From assembly GCF_000332415.1 (NCBI RefSeq), contig NZ_AOHC02000041.1:328609-392608 (forward strand): DNA of 64,000 nucleotides, given 5' to 3'. Position numbers and translations under genes: made by a program. The notes under the pieces were generated by a model. It saw only the letters and a list, made by a program, of their open reading frames with translations. It did not search any database and had not been told where the DNA came from. Origin of the DNA: Leptospira weilii serovar Ranarum str. ICFT (GTDB lineage: Bacteria > Spirochaetota > Leptospiria > Leptospirales > Leptospiraceae). Below, piece after piece: positions 21,280 through 30,090 of the stretch; positions within the stretch are counted from its first letter, which is position 1, and every line of letters begins with the position of its first letter.

Positions 21280-21927
21280 ATGAAACATTCATATGATGGA
21301 AGCGAGGAAATCTCCGAGGAACTTTTACTACGATATGTAGAAGGTCAGCTTTCTGATGAAGAAATGGATAGGGTTGAGACTGCGATCAAAAGAAACAAAG
21401 AGATATTTCTAAAGTTCGTTTCAATAAAAGAAGTGATCTTTTTAGAATCCATAGGAAGTAAAATCTCCTCTGAGAACGCAGATAAAATTATCGAATCTAG
21501 TCTTCCGGAAAATGATCCCAACTATCTTCGAATCCTAGTCCGTGTTTGGAAGGATCGTGTAGTAATTTCGACCTCAGATCAAAACGACCTTGTTTACCGA
21601 GGACTGATGGCTGAATTTAAAGATCCAGGAAGTGAACCGGGACCCGTATCAATTACGAGAAAAATCAAAGGGAAAGAATTCACCTTTATACTGGTCCCAG
21701 GTGATACTCCCGGTGAACAATATATCGGTCTGACTTTGAATGATACCGAAAAACTCTATGCGGAGTTATGGTTAGAGCGTCAGTTTATCGAAAGAATTGA
21801 TGAACTCGGTCCCAAGAAATTCTTTAAGAACCCACTTCTCTCCACACAATCAGTTGAAATTAGATTCTTCAATAACAAGAATGAGCGGATCTTTTCCGTT
21901 GGTTTCTTTCTCCAAGAAGAAGACTAA
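21280..21927 (+). CDS. Probable anti-sigma factor or sigma-partner protein
   Basis: The protein has 215 residues and starts 23 bases after the sigma gene. The N-terminus SEELLLRYVEGQLSDEEMDRVETAIKRN resembles the helical N-terminal domain of anti-sigma factors (LxxYxxGxLsxxExxxVExHL), but the zinc-binding His/Cys residues of the ZAS type are absent. There is no membrane segment, so it would be soluble. The C-terminal half is beta-rich (KGKEFTFILVPGDTPGEQYIGLTL). The anti-sigma role follows from context and the N-terminal pattern. Confidence 0.65.
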   Translation: MKHSYDGSEEISEELLLRYVEGQLSDEEMDRVETAIKRNKEIFLKFVSIKEVIFLESIGSKISSENADKIIESSLPENDPNYLRILVRVWKDRVVISTSDQNDLVYRGLMAEFKDPGSEPGPVSITRKIKGKEFTFILVPGDTPGEQYIGLTLNDTEKLYAELWLERQFIERIDELGPKKFFKNPLLSTQSVEIRFFNNKNERIFSVGFFLQEED

Positions 21928-21943
21928 ACTAGTAATTTTTAAT

Positions 21944-21998
21944 AAATTTTTTCCTCAGAACTGCAATAAAATCTAAGAATCAATACATTTCCATATTG
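21944..21998 (+). promoter_or_regulatory. Conserved upstream element, copy 1
   Basis: TTTTTTCCT, then AACTGCAATAAAAT, AAGAATC and ATACATTTCC recur with few changes at 24191-24252. Both copies sit just upstream of a gene in the same direction (22006 and 24280). This suggests a shared promoter, perhaps read by the sigma factor encoded at 20678, or simply a duplicated leader. Confidence 0.5.
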
Positions 21999-22005
21999 AG
22001 ACTAT

Positions 22006-23166
22006 ATGTTTCATTATGGAGAGACTGTGATTCTAAAAACTCAAAATCCTCAAGGTAAACAAATTACATTTATTTTAGCAGTGCTTCTAAACCTCGCTTG
22101 CATCTCTGATCTTGAACGAGCGTATCAATCACCTGTGAAAAATAAAAACATCTGTGATAATTTCGGAAATGTTGATTCTAAAACCATCCCTTCTGAATCG
22201 ATTTATTTCGATGAAAAATTACAGAAAGAGGCAATCATAACTGACCGTTTTCTAAAAACGGTCCCTCTGGATTATTTAACGAATGCGGTAAATATTCAAA
22301 ATAAACATGACCTGATTGCGTTTCAAAAATTGTATTCTGATGCTTGTGGAAATACGGGAAAACCTGCTATTTTTGATAAAATTGAATTTGTTATTAAAGA
22401 GAAGCAAAAATTAGCTCAAGATATCCTAAAAAACATAAATCCTGAAAATGTAGTTGAAGTTAAGGTTCCTAAAGAAGGAGAAGGTTTTTCTTCTTTTGGA
22501 GGTATGATAAAAAATATATTAAGAAAACTTGGACAAGAAGACTCTTCTTATGGCCCTTCTACATATCCAAATGAATACTTGAAAAATTTTGTAGAGTCCC
22601 ATTTTAATGATATCGAATATAAGTTATATAATTCTTTAAAATATGATGGGGATGAATTTATATTCAAAGACTCCGTAGAAGAACTTCATGAAATCAAAAA
22701 AGAAAAAAAATATCTTTATATTCAAATATACACCCGCAACCTTGCAAAACTCTTTGATGTTTGGAAAGAATACGATTTTAAAACCCAAACTTTTTCAACT
22801 AAATTTTCTGAAGAATGGGAGAAAAATGACAGATTTGATATGCCAAAAGATTTACAAATTAAGATTCCTCTCAAAGAAGCAAAGTATTTCAAGGATCTAT
22901 ATATAGGTCATGTTGATGACGGTATTGGTGATAAGAGACAGAGACCTATAGAAGTTGAGTTGCTATTTAAAATTGAGAATGGTTTTGAAGACAAGATCGC
23001 TTGGGGAGATTGCTCTGATAACATGATTTACTGGACTAAACCGCCTATCGAAACAACTTGCAAAGTAAGGATGGATTTACGTAGAAAGAAGCTAAATCTA
23101 ATTCCTGTTCGATACAGGATTGAGAATTCCAGTTTCAGAGACTTGGAAATATATTTAAATTATTAA
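22006..23166 (+). CDS. Hypothetical lipoprotein
   Basis: The protein has 386 residues. A hydrophobic stretch ITFILAVLLNLAC ends in a usable lipobox at about residue 32, preceded by a rather long polar N-terminus; a start nearer the hydrophobic stretch is possible. The mature part is charged and A+T-rich in codon use, with no repeat or recognised domain. It carries a few cysteines, including CSDNMIYWTKPPIETTC. It follows a conserved upstream element and precedes a 75-residue protein gene by 10 bases. Location: probably membrane-anchored. Function unknown. Confidence 0.65.
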   Translation: MFHYGETVILKTQNPQGKQITFILAVLLNLACISDLERAYQSPVKNKNICDNFGNVDSKTIPSESIYFDEKLQKEAIITDRFLKTVPLDYLTNAVNIQNKHDLIAFQKLYSDACGNTGKPAIFDKIEFVIKEKQKLAQDILKNINPENVVEVKVPKEGEGFSSFGGMIKNILRKLGQEDSSYGPSTYPNEYLKNFVESHFNDIEYKLYNSLKYDGDEFIFKDSVEELHEIKKEKKYLYIQIYTRNLAKLFDVWKEYDFKTQTFSTKFSEEWEKNDRFDMPKDLQIKIPLKEAKYFKDLYIGHVDDGIGDKRQRPIEVELLFKIENGFEDKIAWGDCSDNMIYWTKPPIETTCKVRMDLRRKKLNLIPVRYRIENSSFRDLEIYLNY

Positions 23167-23176
23167 GAATATTAAT

Positions 23177-23404
23177 ATGGAAAATTATGAAATTGGAGAT
23201 TTAGTAAAACATAAATCATCATCACAAATAATGGTAGTAAAAGGTTTTTCTAAAAATGAAACAAAGTTTGGATTCGCACGATATCAAAAAGGAGAAAATA
23301 CGTCACCTTATATTGTTTGTGAATTTTTAGAAGATTGCAACAAAAAAGTTTTAATTTTCCCTAAGGAATCATTAGAAAAAATTAAAGATAATTCTAATTC
23401 CTAA
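23177..23404 (+). CDS. YodC/DUF2158-like small protein
   Basis: The protein has 75 residues. EIGDLVKHKSSSQIMVVKGF and later YIVCEFLED match the pattern of DUF2158 (YodC): IGDxVxLKSGGPxMxV followed by VxCxWF. These proteins are small SH3-like barrels of unknown role. It is cotranscribed with the lipoprotein 10 bases upstream and meets the convergent membrane-protein gene tail to tail with a 33-base overlap. Confidence 0.65.
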   Translation: MENYEIGDLVKHKSSSQIMVVKGFSKNETKFGFARYQKGENTSPYIVCEFLEDCNKKVLIFPKESLEKIKDNSNS

Positions 23405-23602
23405 TATAAATGTCACTATAGCTGTCGCAATTACCGTGGGACCATAACAGATAAGCAAGGGTATATCTAAACCTGTTAATGCATATAAAGGAGTTTGTTT
23501 TAAATCTTTTTTAGTTTGAGAATCATCTATTATTGAAGTATAAAACACATTACTAAACAAAAAAATTCCCACCCAGAGTAAAATATAGCCTAAGATTTCC
23601 AT
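23372..23602 (-). CDS. Small two-helix membrane protein
   Basis: The protein has 76 residues with two hydrophobic helices: MEILGYILLWVGIFLFSNVF, and DIPLLICYGPTVIATAIVTF with the residues after it. They are joined by a short charged loop. No family is recognised. Its 3' end overlaps the DUF2158-like gene. A small inverted-repeat element begins 7 bases upstream of its start, so its promoter may have been supplied or changed by that element. Confidence 0.55.
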   Translation of the reverse strand: MEILGYILLWVGIFLFSNVFYTSIIDDSQTKKDLKQTPLYALTGLDIPLLICYGPTVIATAIVTFILGIRIIFNFF

Positions 23603-23608
23603 ATTTAC

Positions 23609-23785
<177 letters not shown>

Positions 23786-24190
23786 TTAGTAGTAGATTCG
23801 AACTCCACTCATATAAACCATTAAAATTTGAGGGAGTCAACTTGCTTATGAATATCCAAAAAATAGTAAGGATAAAGTAACATAGGCAAATTAAAGAATT
23901 GATCGGAAGAAAGTCATTTACACAATCGAGCCGACACTGTCGATTTAATTATTGAGAAGAGTATTCTTTAGAGAAGAACTGGTTGCAGATCATTATCTTC
24001 TTCAATACGAAGCATCCTAATATCTTTAACACATTGTTTAAACTGTGATAGTTAGAACTTGATCTTACACTTCTTAAAATAAATAAGGAGAACAAGATGG
24101 CAACAGTACAATAAATAATCAAAAACAAGGTGAGTCTTTTGAAGTTAGTGGAGACCTTCTCCAAGAATAAGTCTAATTCATATTTTTTTT
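23786..24190. other. Decayed region with IS256-like end
   Basis: GAAAGTCATTTACACAATCGAG at about 23908-23929 resembles IS256 ends found at 11.4, 40.5 and 63.7 kb, but nothing else of the element remains. A 71-codon minus-strand frame (23949-24164) has a TTG start and one hydrophobic helix; I judge it unlikely to be a gene, though a small membrane protein cannot be ruled out. Confidence 0.4.
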
Positions 24191-24252
24191 AAAACGTTTT
24201 TTCCTAAAACTGCAATAAAATCCAAGAATCTATACATTTCCTTAATAAGACC
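24191..24252 (+). promoter_or_regulatory. Conserved upstream element, copy 2
   Basis: It is nearly the same as 21944-21998 (TTTTTTCCT, ACTGCAATAAAATC, AAGAATC, TATACATTTCC). It ends 28 bases before the start of the small membrane protein at 24280. Confidence 0.5.
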
Positions 24253-24279
24253 ATTTTGTCTGATTCAAGGAGAATCTTA

Positions 24280-24462
24280 ATGATTTTATTGGCTATTTGT
24301 TTGCCTTGTGTTTATTTTTTGATAACGGGTAATTTGATCCGTTCTTTTATTTCCTTCATATTGATGTGCTCGCTTGTCGGCTGGATTTTCGCGTCCATGT
24401 GGGCAATATCTTATCGTTCCGAACAAAAGATAAAATCTCTTCAAAAGGATGCAAAAGAATGA
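24280..24462 (+). CDS. Small two-helix membrane protein
   Basis: The protein has 60 residues from the ATG at 24280, chosen because AAGGAGA lies 6 bases upstream; a TTG at 24256 keeps the frame open but lies before that site. Two hydrophobic helices (ILLAICLPCVYFLITGN; FILMCSLVGWIFASMWAI) are followed by a charged tail. Its stop overlaps the next start by 4 bases (ATGA), so it is coupled to the lipoprotein with the C1q-like domain. Function unknown. Confidence 0.65.
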   Translation: MILLAICLPCVYFLITGNLIRSFISFILMCSLVGWIFASMWAISYRSEQKIKSLQKDAKE

Positions 24463-25055
24463 AGGTTTGTACCTGTTTCTTGCTAATGGCTTTAGCTACC
24501 TCTCTTTTCAATTGCAATACGGATGATGTTAAAAATGCAAATAACGACGCTGATTTAGCGGTTGCCCTTTCTTTGATTGCGAATACTTCGAATACTTCGA
24601 ATACTTCGATTGTTTCTGAAAGTTCTGTAGCAAAAATTCGAAGTCGAAGCCCAATTCCACTGGCACACGGAGCATATACAATCATTTCCTTCAACGAGGT
24701 TGATTACGATACGGGTGGTTATTATAATTCCAGCTTACCCGATCGATTGACTGTTCCAGAGACCGGAATTTATAGCGTGATCGGTGAAGTTAGCTATGCG
24801 GCAAATACAACAGGCGTACGGAAAACAAATCTCATCGTGAATGATGGTTTAAGTAGTGTATACGTAGTTGCCGCAGCTTCCTTGCCTGCCTCCGGATTTG
24901 GGACTTATGAGGTTATGGCAAGTGTTGGAACGAATTCAAGGTTTAACAAAGGTGATACGATCAAATTGCAGTGTTTTCAAGATAGTGGAGGCGCGTTATC
25001 GCTACTAACCGCCTCTTATGCGCCGATTCTGACAATTAATAAGATTTCTAATTAA
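24459..25055 (+). CDS. Lipoprotein with C1q/TNF-like jelly-roll domain
   Basis: The protein has 198 residues from the ATG at 24459. The signal peptide MKVCTCFLLMALATSLFNC gives a lipidated Cys19. A short linker holds NTSNTSNTS, a 9-base DNA repeat. From about residue 70 the sequence reads as a C1q-like domain: ISFNEVDYDTGGYYN, RLTVPETGIYSVIGEVSYAA, KGDTIKLQCFQDSGG. These domains form trimers and bind ligands; in bacteria they occur in surface and spore proteins. It would sit on the cell envelope. The start overlaps the upstream membrane-protein stop, so the two are co-made. Confidence 0.75.
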   Translation: MKVCTCFLLMALATSLFNCNTDDVKNANNDADLAVALSLIANTSNTSNTSIVSESSVAKIRSRSPIPLAHGAYTIISFNEVDYDTGGYYNSSLPDRLTVPETGIYSVIGEVSYAANTTGVRKTNLIVNDGLSSVYVVAAASLPASGFGTYEVMASVGTNSRFNKGDTIKLQCFQDSGGALSLLTASYAPILTINKISN

Positions 25056-25172
25056 GAATGCTTTGTTATTTAATCACGAATATTCAGGAAGCGATTATAT
25101 AATACAATTTTGTAATGCTGTCCGTACAAAAGATGAATTTAAACTACAAGGATAAAAAAGGAGAATTTGAAT

Positions 25173-25361
25173 ATGGGATTCTTTGATGATAAAAGATATT
25201 TAGTAAATCTGCGTTTAAGAAAAAAGAATGATCGGCAAATGACTTATATTGTTAAAAAAGAAGTTATAGCAGGATCATGGAATCAAGCAGTCAATCAGCT
25301 TAAAGATGAATATGGAGACGATTATTGTGATGCAACACCGGTTTCCGAAAAGATACTCTAA
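25173..25361 (+). CDS. Small hypothetical protein
   Basis: The protein has 62 residues. The ATG at 25173 is 9 bases after GGAG, a better fit than the in-frame TTG at 25167. The sequence (FFDDKRYLVNLRLRKKND, VKKEVIAGSWNQAVNQLKDEYG) is mixed alpha/beta, soluble, with no recognised family. It stands alone between two lipoprotein genes. Confidence 0.5.
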   Translation: MGFFDDKRYLVNLRLRKKNDRQMTYIVKKEVIAGSWNQAVNQLKDEYGDDYCDATPVSEKIL

Positions 25362-25487
25362 TTTTCTTACTCAAACTATATAATAAAGTACCTAAATTTC
25401 TGCCTTCAAAAAAGGGATTCGTTTCAAAATTCTATGGTACTCTATTATGTAGGAATCAGTAATCTACGGTCTGAAATGAGGAAAACA

Positions 25488-26603
25488 ATGATAAAAAAGC
25501 AATTTATAATCGGTCTTTTGATAGTTATTTATTCATGTTCCTTTTTAAAAGAGGAAAAGGGATGGAAAGAATCTTTTCATTTAAATAAGTCTATTTTTGA
25601 AATTGGTTCAAAATTGGATGTGTCAGCTTCTCTTTTTTACGGAGAATTAGATATTTCTAAATTAAAGTCTTTTCAATTAAACAAAGAATCGAACGGAGTT
25701 ATGGCAGATTTTCTAAATTCCGAAGGTTTATATAATTTTTCTAAAACCCAAGAATTTAATCCAATAAAAAATATATCAGAATATCAAAAAAGATCTAATC
25801 TATTATATCCATTACTTATATTAATTCCTAAGAAAATGAAAGTTCACTTTCAGTCTCGTTCGATTTATAATAAATCTGGAAGCTCATTAAACAATGATCT
25901 AACTTGTAAAGTAACCAATAAATTCTATCTTAAAGACTTAGAGAGAGGACTTTTCAAGAAAGACGTCAAGTATCTTGAGAGAACAATGCAGCAAAATGGA
26001 CTATTGGATTCTTCGACTATTTTAGATTTTGATAAAATAGATGAAGCAATGGTATATTCTAATACTTCCTGTGACTCAGTACAGGGCATAAAAGACAAAC
26101 AAAATTGTTGGTATAATAATAGTTGGCGTATAATGTACCAGGAAAATTTTCCAATAATAGTTGCAAACTGTCAGGAGAAAGAATCAATTATTTATTCTAA
26201 ATTAAAGGATCGAGAGCATTTTTATGAAGAAACTACAAATTTATCCTGGCAAAAATGCCCATCTGGTTTGAATGGTTTACAATGTGAAAGAGGCAAATTA
26301 AATCAACTTACTATAGATCAGGCTATTTCTTTATGTAAAAATATTAATCCTAAAAACCAATGGAGGCTGCCGACGTTAGAAGAATTATGGAAATTCAATC
26401 TTTTTACTGATAGTAACTCTGGAGCTGAAGTCAAAAAAATCTATAAAGACAATTCTATATCTTTACTACATTCTCAAGATTTATTTTTAGGAGAAAATAA
26501 TACATCTTCACATTTTGCAAAAGGTATTTTCGAAAGTAAATATGAGATTGTAAATAATGAAAGTATTCTTCCGTTTATATGTGTTTCTGAATATATAGAC
26601 TAA
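25488..26603 (+). CDS. Lipoprotein with C-terminal DUF1566 (Lcl-like) domain
   Basis: The protein has 371 residues. The start at 25488 is preferred because AGGA precedes it and it gives a compact signal peptide IKKQFIIGLLIVIYSC with lipidated Cys; the frame is open to 25434. The C-terminal 115 residues carry the DUF1566 pattern LSWQKCPSGLNGLQC, TIDQAISLCKNI, WRLPTLEELW and final PFICVSE. The domain is found in surface and adhesin-like proteins. The middle has a pair of cysteines (TSCDSVQGIKDKQNCW). It is low in G+C. Likely a surface lipoprotein. Confidence 0.7.
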   Translation: MIKKQFIIGLLIVIYSCSFLKEEKGWKESFHLNKSIFEIGSKLDVSASLFYGELDISKLKSFQLNKESNGVMADFLNSEGLYNFSKTQEFNPIKNISEYQKRSNLLYPLLILIPKKMKVHFQSRSIYNKSGSSLNNDLTCKVTNKFYLKDLERGLFKKDVKYLERTMQQNGLLDSSTILDFDKIDEAMVYSNTSCDSVQGIKDKQNCWYNNSWRIMYQENFPIIVANCQEKESIIYSKLKDREHFYEETTNLSWQKCPSGLNGLQCERGKLNQLTIDQAISLCKNINPKNQWRLPTLEELWKFNLFTDSNSGAEVKKIYKDNSISLLHSQDLFLGENNTSSHFAKGIFESKYEIVNNESILPFICVSEYID

Positions 26604-26640
26604 TTTTTTAATTGTTATTTCCATTATCAAATTAAAAGAA

Positions 26641-26793
26641 ATGAATATTAAAAATATTAAAATTGCGACATGGTCAACTTCTGAAAAGGAAAATATATAT
26701 CCATCGGGTCATCTAATCAAGTTTACCGCCGATTCTCCGTTGGACAATAGAAGTAATTTCAGTAAAACTAAATGCGAACTGTTGGATTATGAA
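26641..26793 (+). CDS. Short hypothetical ORF upstream of a coupled gene
   Basis: The ORF has 50 codons (MNIKNIKIATWSTSEKENIYP, then FTADSPLDNRSNF). Its end overlaps the start of the next gene by 5 bases (ATGAATAA), which suggests coupling. No family is recognised; it could also be a remnant of a longer protein. Confidence 0.35.
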
Positions 26794-27181
26794 TAACAGT
26801 GTATGGAAAGAGATCGATAGTGTAGGGAAGATCAAATTAAATGAAATTCTCCGGGTCTTGAATAACTTCTATGATTCAATGGTTAAAAACAAAACGAGAG
26901 ATTTTAAATTCCTACTCCCTCAAGCTCAAAATACAAAAATATATCTCCAAAAATTAGATGACTTTTCATACTTCGTATTTGCAGAGATCATTGAACCTGA
27001 ATCAACGATGCGAGATAATTGGATGCATATAGACGGCATTAAGGAAGAGCAGGTTCACTTTACATCTTTGGGGATTCTCGACCATCCAATCTTTGATATT
27101 CCCTGTTTAACAGAAGTTTATGATAACCATTCTAAAGTTGTAGACTTTGACCCTAATCGATATAAGAATGTACATCATTGA
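26789..27181 (+). CDS. Hypothetical soluble protein
   Basis: The protein has 130 residues: an N-terminal amphipathic helix (WKEIDSVGKIKLNEILRVLNNF) and a beta-rich remainder (FSYFVFAEIIEPESTMRDNW, FTSLGILDHPIFDIPCLTEV). There is no signal or membrane segment. Proteins of this style are often small immunity or cognate partners, but there is no direct evidence of that here. It overlaps the preceding short ORF by 5 bases. Confidence 0.5.
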   Translation: MNNSVWKEIDSVGKIKLNEILRVLNNFYDSMVKNKTRDFKFLLPQAQNTKIYLQKLDDFSYFVFAEIIEPESTMRDNWMHIDGIKEEQVHFTSLGILDHPIFDIPCLTEVYDNHSKVVDFDPNRYKNVHH

Positions 27182-28315
27182 GAGAGGTTACGTAAAGAAG
27201 CTGTCAAGTATCATCATTCTCAGGCATTTCTTGTAGATATGGGCAAGTCTAATACCGGTTATAAGAAAAAGCTCTCGGCTGTTATGCGATTGTCCTTGCT
27301 TAGGATTTTCTCTGTCTCTTTTTGTCTTGAAAATTTCTTCCGAATTACGTTGTAAGGAAAGCAATCCTTCTATAACTCTTATGACTCTCAATTAATCACA
27401 TAATAAATATCTTCGAATAGAAGACTCTATTTTCTACTTGAGATAGTTCAATTACTTTGAAATCGAATTGGGTTAGAGATTATGAGGATTGTTCGCAAAC
27501 CTTCTAAAATTACCCGCAGAAAGCGACTAATTACACGAATTGGAGCCTTCAGGATCTTCTGAGGCCCTGGTTATCTATCCTAATGAGAAAGGTGATTGTC
27601 AGAAGCCGAGAATGATTAACCGACAAGAAATGGAGGCTTTTGAAATAGCTGATTCAGGGGGATTTAAAGCAAAGCAAAGAAACCGATGTGACATATTGGC
27701 ATAAAAATGTCGCATTTTTAGGGCAGTTCTTCGCCATTCTAATTTTTTTTCAAAAAAAATAAACCCTCAAAAATAATCGATTTTAAGCGAAAATGAGCTA
27801 TTCTTTACAAAAAATTAAAGTATTGGCTTGTATTAAGTCTATATTAAGTATAAAAAATTTCATCTAAAAAAGCATCCTTAACTCCCCAAAATTGGTAGAT
27901 GGTTTTCCGAAAATAAATGGGTCTAAGCAATTAATATAAATTTGACCTTTTAAATGCTTTTTAGGTACGCAATCTCATAAAATTCGGCAGGAAAACGGGC
28001 AATTCGCGCTCGTTCAACGTTATTGATAGATCATTATCAATAACAAGGTTTTGACGCATTCTCTAAATAAATTTCCAAATAAATCTACGGTTGATTGGGT
28101 GCTTAAGTATATATAAAAATAATAATATACTAATGTTAATTATTCGAACGCTAAATAAAAACTCGAATCGAACTGGGAATGCAGGGTGTTAAAGTATATA
28201 ACAAAAGTATTATATATTTTGAATCGTATGCTATATTTGGCAACTTATTCTGTTGACACTTTCGATAATTTGTTGTAGATTGGAATCGACAAAATCAAAG
28301 ATTACGGAGGTTTGA
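27182..28315. other. Long A+T-rich region without a supported gene
   Basis: It holds a 54-codon gene fragment (27540-27704; EPSGSSEALVIYPNEKGD, then MINRQEMEAFEIADSGG) with no start context. There is also a perfect inverted repeat at 28019-28044 and several near-identical AGTATATA / TATTATATA runs at about 28110-28220 ahead of the DUF5131 gene. The region looks like the edge of an integrated element. I see no tRNA or CRISPR array. Confidence 0.4.
28019..28044. repeat. Perfect 10-bp inverted repeat at an element edge
   Basis: GTTATTGATA, six bases, then TATCAATAAC. It lies about 270 bases upstream of the first gene of the integrase-containing module. It could be a regulator operator or part of an attachment or replication site. 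Confidence 0.45.
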
Positions 28316-29068
28316 ATGTCAAATAGATCAGATATTGAGTGGACAGAGGCGACTTGGAATCCTGTTACGGGATGTACAAAGGTAAGCGCGGGTTGCGCAA
28401 ATTGTTATGCGGAGACAATGACCAAACGCTTTGAAAAGAGTCGAGGGAAATTCTCTGAAATTAAAATTCATGAGGATCGATTAGCAATTCCGGTTAAAAG
28501 AAAGAAACCTACAGTTTATTTTGTGAATTCTATGAGTGACCTATTTCATGAAAAGATTCCGACTGAATTTATTCTAAAAGTTTTCAAAATAATGCAAGAG
28601 AATCCAAGGCATACGTTTCAAATTTTAACTAAACGGCCAGAGCGCATGTTGGAATTAGATCCTCAGATCACTTGGACTCCAAATATTTGGATGGGAGTTA
28701 CTGTAGAAAATAGAAAAGCTTACGATCGTATTGATCTACTCAGGAAAACTCATGCCCAAACGAAATTTGTCTCCGTTGAACCATTATTGGAAAGTGTCGC
28801 CGACATAAATTTGGACGGGATCGACTGGTGCATTGTTGGAGGAGAATCCGGACCAAAGGCAAGGCCAATGAAACAGGAGTGGGTTGAAGAGGTCTTAGCT
28901 ATATGCGACAAAAATTCCATACCCTTTTTCTTTAAACAATGGGGAGGACGAAATAAAAAACAAAATGGACGGACTTTGAATGGTAGAAGTTATGATGGCT
29001 ATCCTCGCAAAAAAACTGTCCAGAGAAATGTCATTCGCCTTGAATTGGCAATTGATTTCATCTTTTAA
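28316..29068 (+). CDS. DUF5131 (phage Gp37/Gp68-like, TmcB-type) protein
   Basis: The protein has 250 residues. The N-terminus shows the family signature [20 protein letters not shown] with CANCYAE, giving C20, C27 and C30 (CX6CX2C), likely a metal or Fe-S site. [47 protein letters not shown] and FFFKQWGG follow in the usual order. The family is frequent in phages and islands, sometimes paired with a three-Cys-motif partner (TcmP), which is not next to it here. The fold is thought to be a TIM-barrel like radical SAM enzymes. GGAGG-type bases precede the ATG. Function is unproven. Confidence 0.88.
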   Translation: MSNRSDIEWTEATWNPVTGCTKVSAGCANCYAETMTKRFEKSRGKFSEIKIHEDRLAIPVKRKKPTVYFVNSMSDLFHEKIPTEFILKVFKIMQENPRHTFQILTKRPERMLELDPQITWTPNIWMGVTVENRKAYDRIDLLRKTHAQTKFVSVEPLLESVADINLDGIDWCIVGGESGPKARPMKQEWVEEVLAICDKNSIPFFFKQWGGRNKKQNGRTLNGRSYDGYPRKKTVQRNVIRLELAIDFIF

Positions 29069-29263
29069 TCTAAAAACATTTTTATCAAACAACATTTAGC
29101 TTATGAGCACAGGTTATCATTTAGAAGTCGTTGTTAACCTAAATTATCTACAAGAAATAAACTGGTAAAGCCCATTAATAACAATGAACTAATCAGTAAG
29201 ATTATGGAAGGAGAATTAAATTGGAAATAGAGGAAAACAGCTTAGAATAAAAGAGAGTTTTAT

Positions 29264-29851
29264 ATGCAAAAAGAAGAAAAAATACAATTCCTATCAATAT
29301 CGAAATTAAAAGAGAGGATCGGATGGACCGATGTTGCCATTAGCAATTTTCTCGGAGAACCAGATAGAATGGTGAAAAATCCATACTATAAGAAAGCGGC
29401 TCCGATGAAGTGTTATTTGCTATCTCGCGTTTCGGTGGTCGAAAATTCCGATTCATTTAAGGAGTTTATTGAGAAGAATAGAAAGAGAATTTCCGGAAGC
29501 ATTCGTTCCATTGAAAAGAGGAAAGAAATGCTAAAGGAATCCATAGAGAAGATTGAAATTACAGTAAAGGAATACCCCAAAGAAGTTCTAATTAAAAATG
29601 CGATTTCGAGTTATAATTCAAGAAAGCAACTCCAAGGTTTCGATGAAATGGCAAATGATTCCGATAGCTGGGACTTTGTTAGGAGAATTACTGAAAATTA
29701 TGTCAGGCATGAATTGACTCATTATGATAAGATAATAATGAGTCACTATGGAAAAGTCGGAAAGCTTCGTGCATATAAACATCTAAAGGAGATGGTAACT
29801 AAAAAGATTTATGAAATCTATCCGTGGCTGAAGACAGGTGAATTGTATTGA
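29264..29851 (+). CDS. Hypothetical protein with WTDVAISNFLGEPD motif
   Basis: The protein has 195 residues. The N-terminus KLKERIGWTDVAISNFLGEP followed by NPYYKKAAPMKCYLLSRV is a motif I recognise from uncharacterised proteins of islands and phages, without a known function. The middle is a coiled-coil-like basic helix (KRKEMLKESIEKIEITVKE). The C-terminal part has helical RRITENYVRHELTHYDKI. It follows DUF5131 and precedes the primase in the same orientation. Confidence 0.55.
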   Translation: MQKEEKIQFLSISKLKERIGWTDVAISNFLGEPDRMVKNPYYKKAAPMKCYLLSRVSVVENSDSFKEFIEKNRKRISGSIRSIEKRKEMLKESIEKIEITVKEYPKEVLIKNAISSYNSRKQLQGFDEMANDSDSWDFVRRITENYVRHELTHYDKIIMSHYGKVGKLRAYKHLKEMVTKKIYEIYPWLKTGELY

Positions 29852-30090
29852 TTGAATTGTTCATGGGACAAAATGCCTTCTCACAATAATTTAGAGTGAA
29901 CATGTGTGCGATATATTTGTTTAAATAAAAATAAATTAGTATTATGTAAACTGAATGCAAATTTGTCAACATATTCAAAAAGAATTAAATTGTTTCTTGT
30001 TTTAAAAATTATTTTGTCAACAAAATAAAATGTTTAAATCGCTTGTATTTCTAAGAAAAAACCGTTGATGCATTCATTTCTGTAAAAATA

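Noticed and set aside
23949..24164. Minus-strand frame with one hydrophobic helix
   Set aside because: Only a TTG start without a ribosome site; the region carries IS debris. Kept only as a remark in the gap entry.
24560..24612. Short tandem GAATACTTC repeats, considered as a CRISPR-like or phase-variation tract
   Set aside because: Three 9-base in-frame units in the lipoprotein linker; 9 is a multiple of 3, so copy-number change would not alter the frame. No CRISPR array was found anywhere in the window.
27182..28315. Possible tRNA or attachment site in the long A+T-rich gap
   Set aside because: No cloverleaf or CCA-type end could be drawn by eye on either strand.
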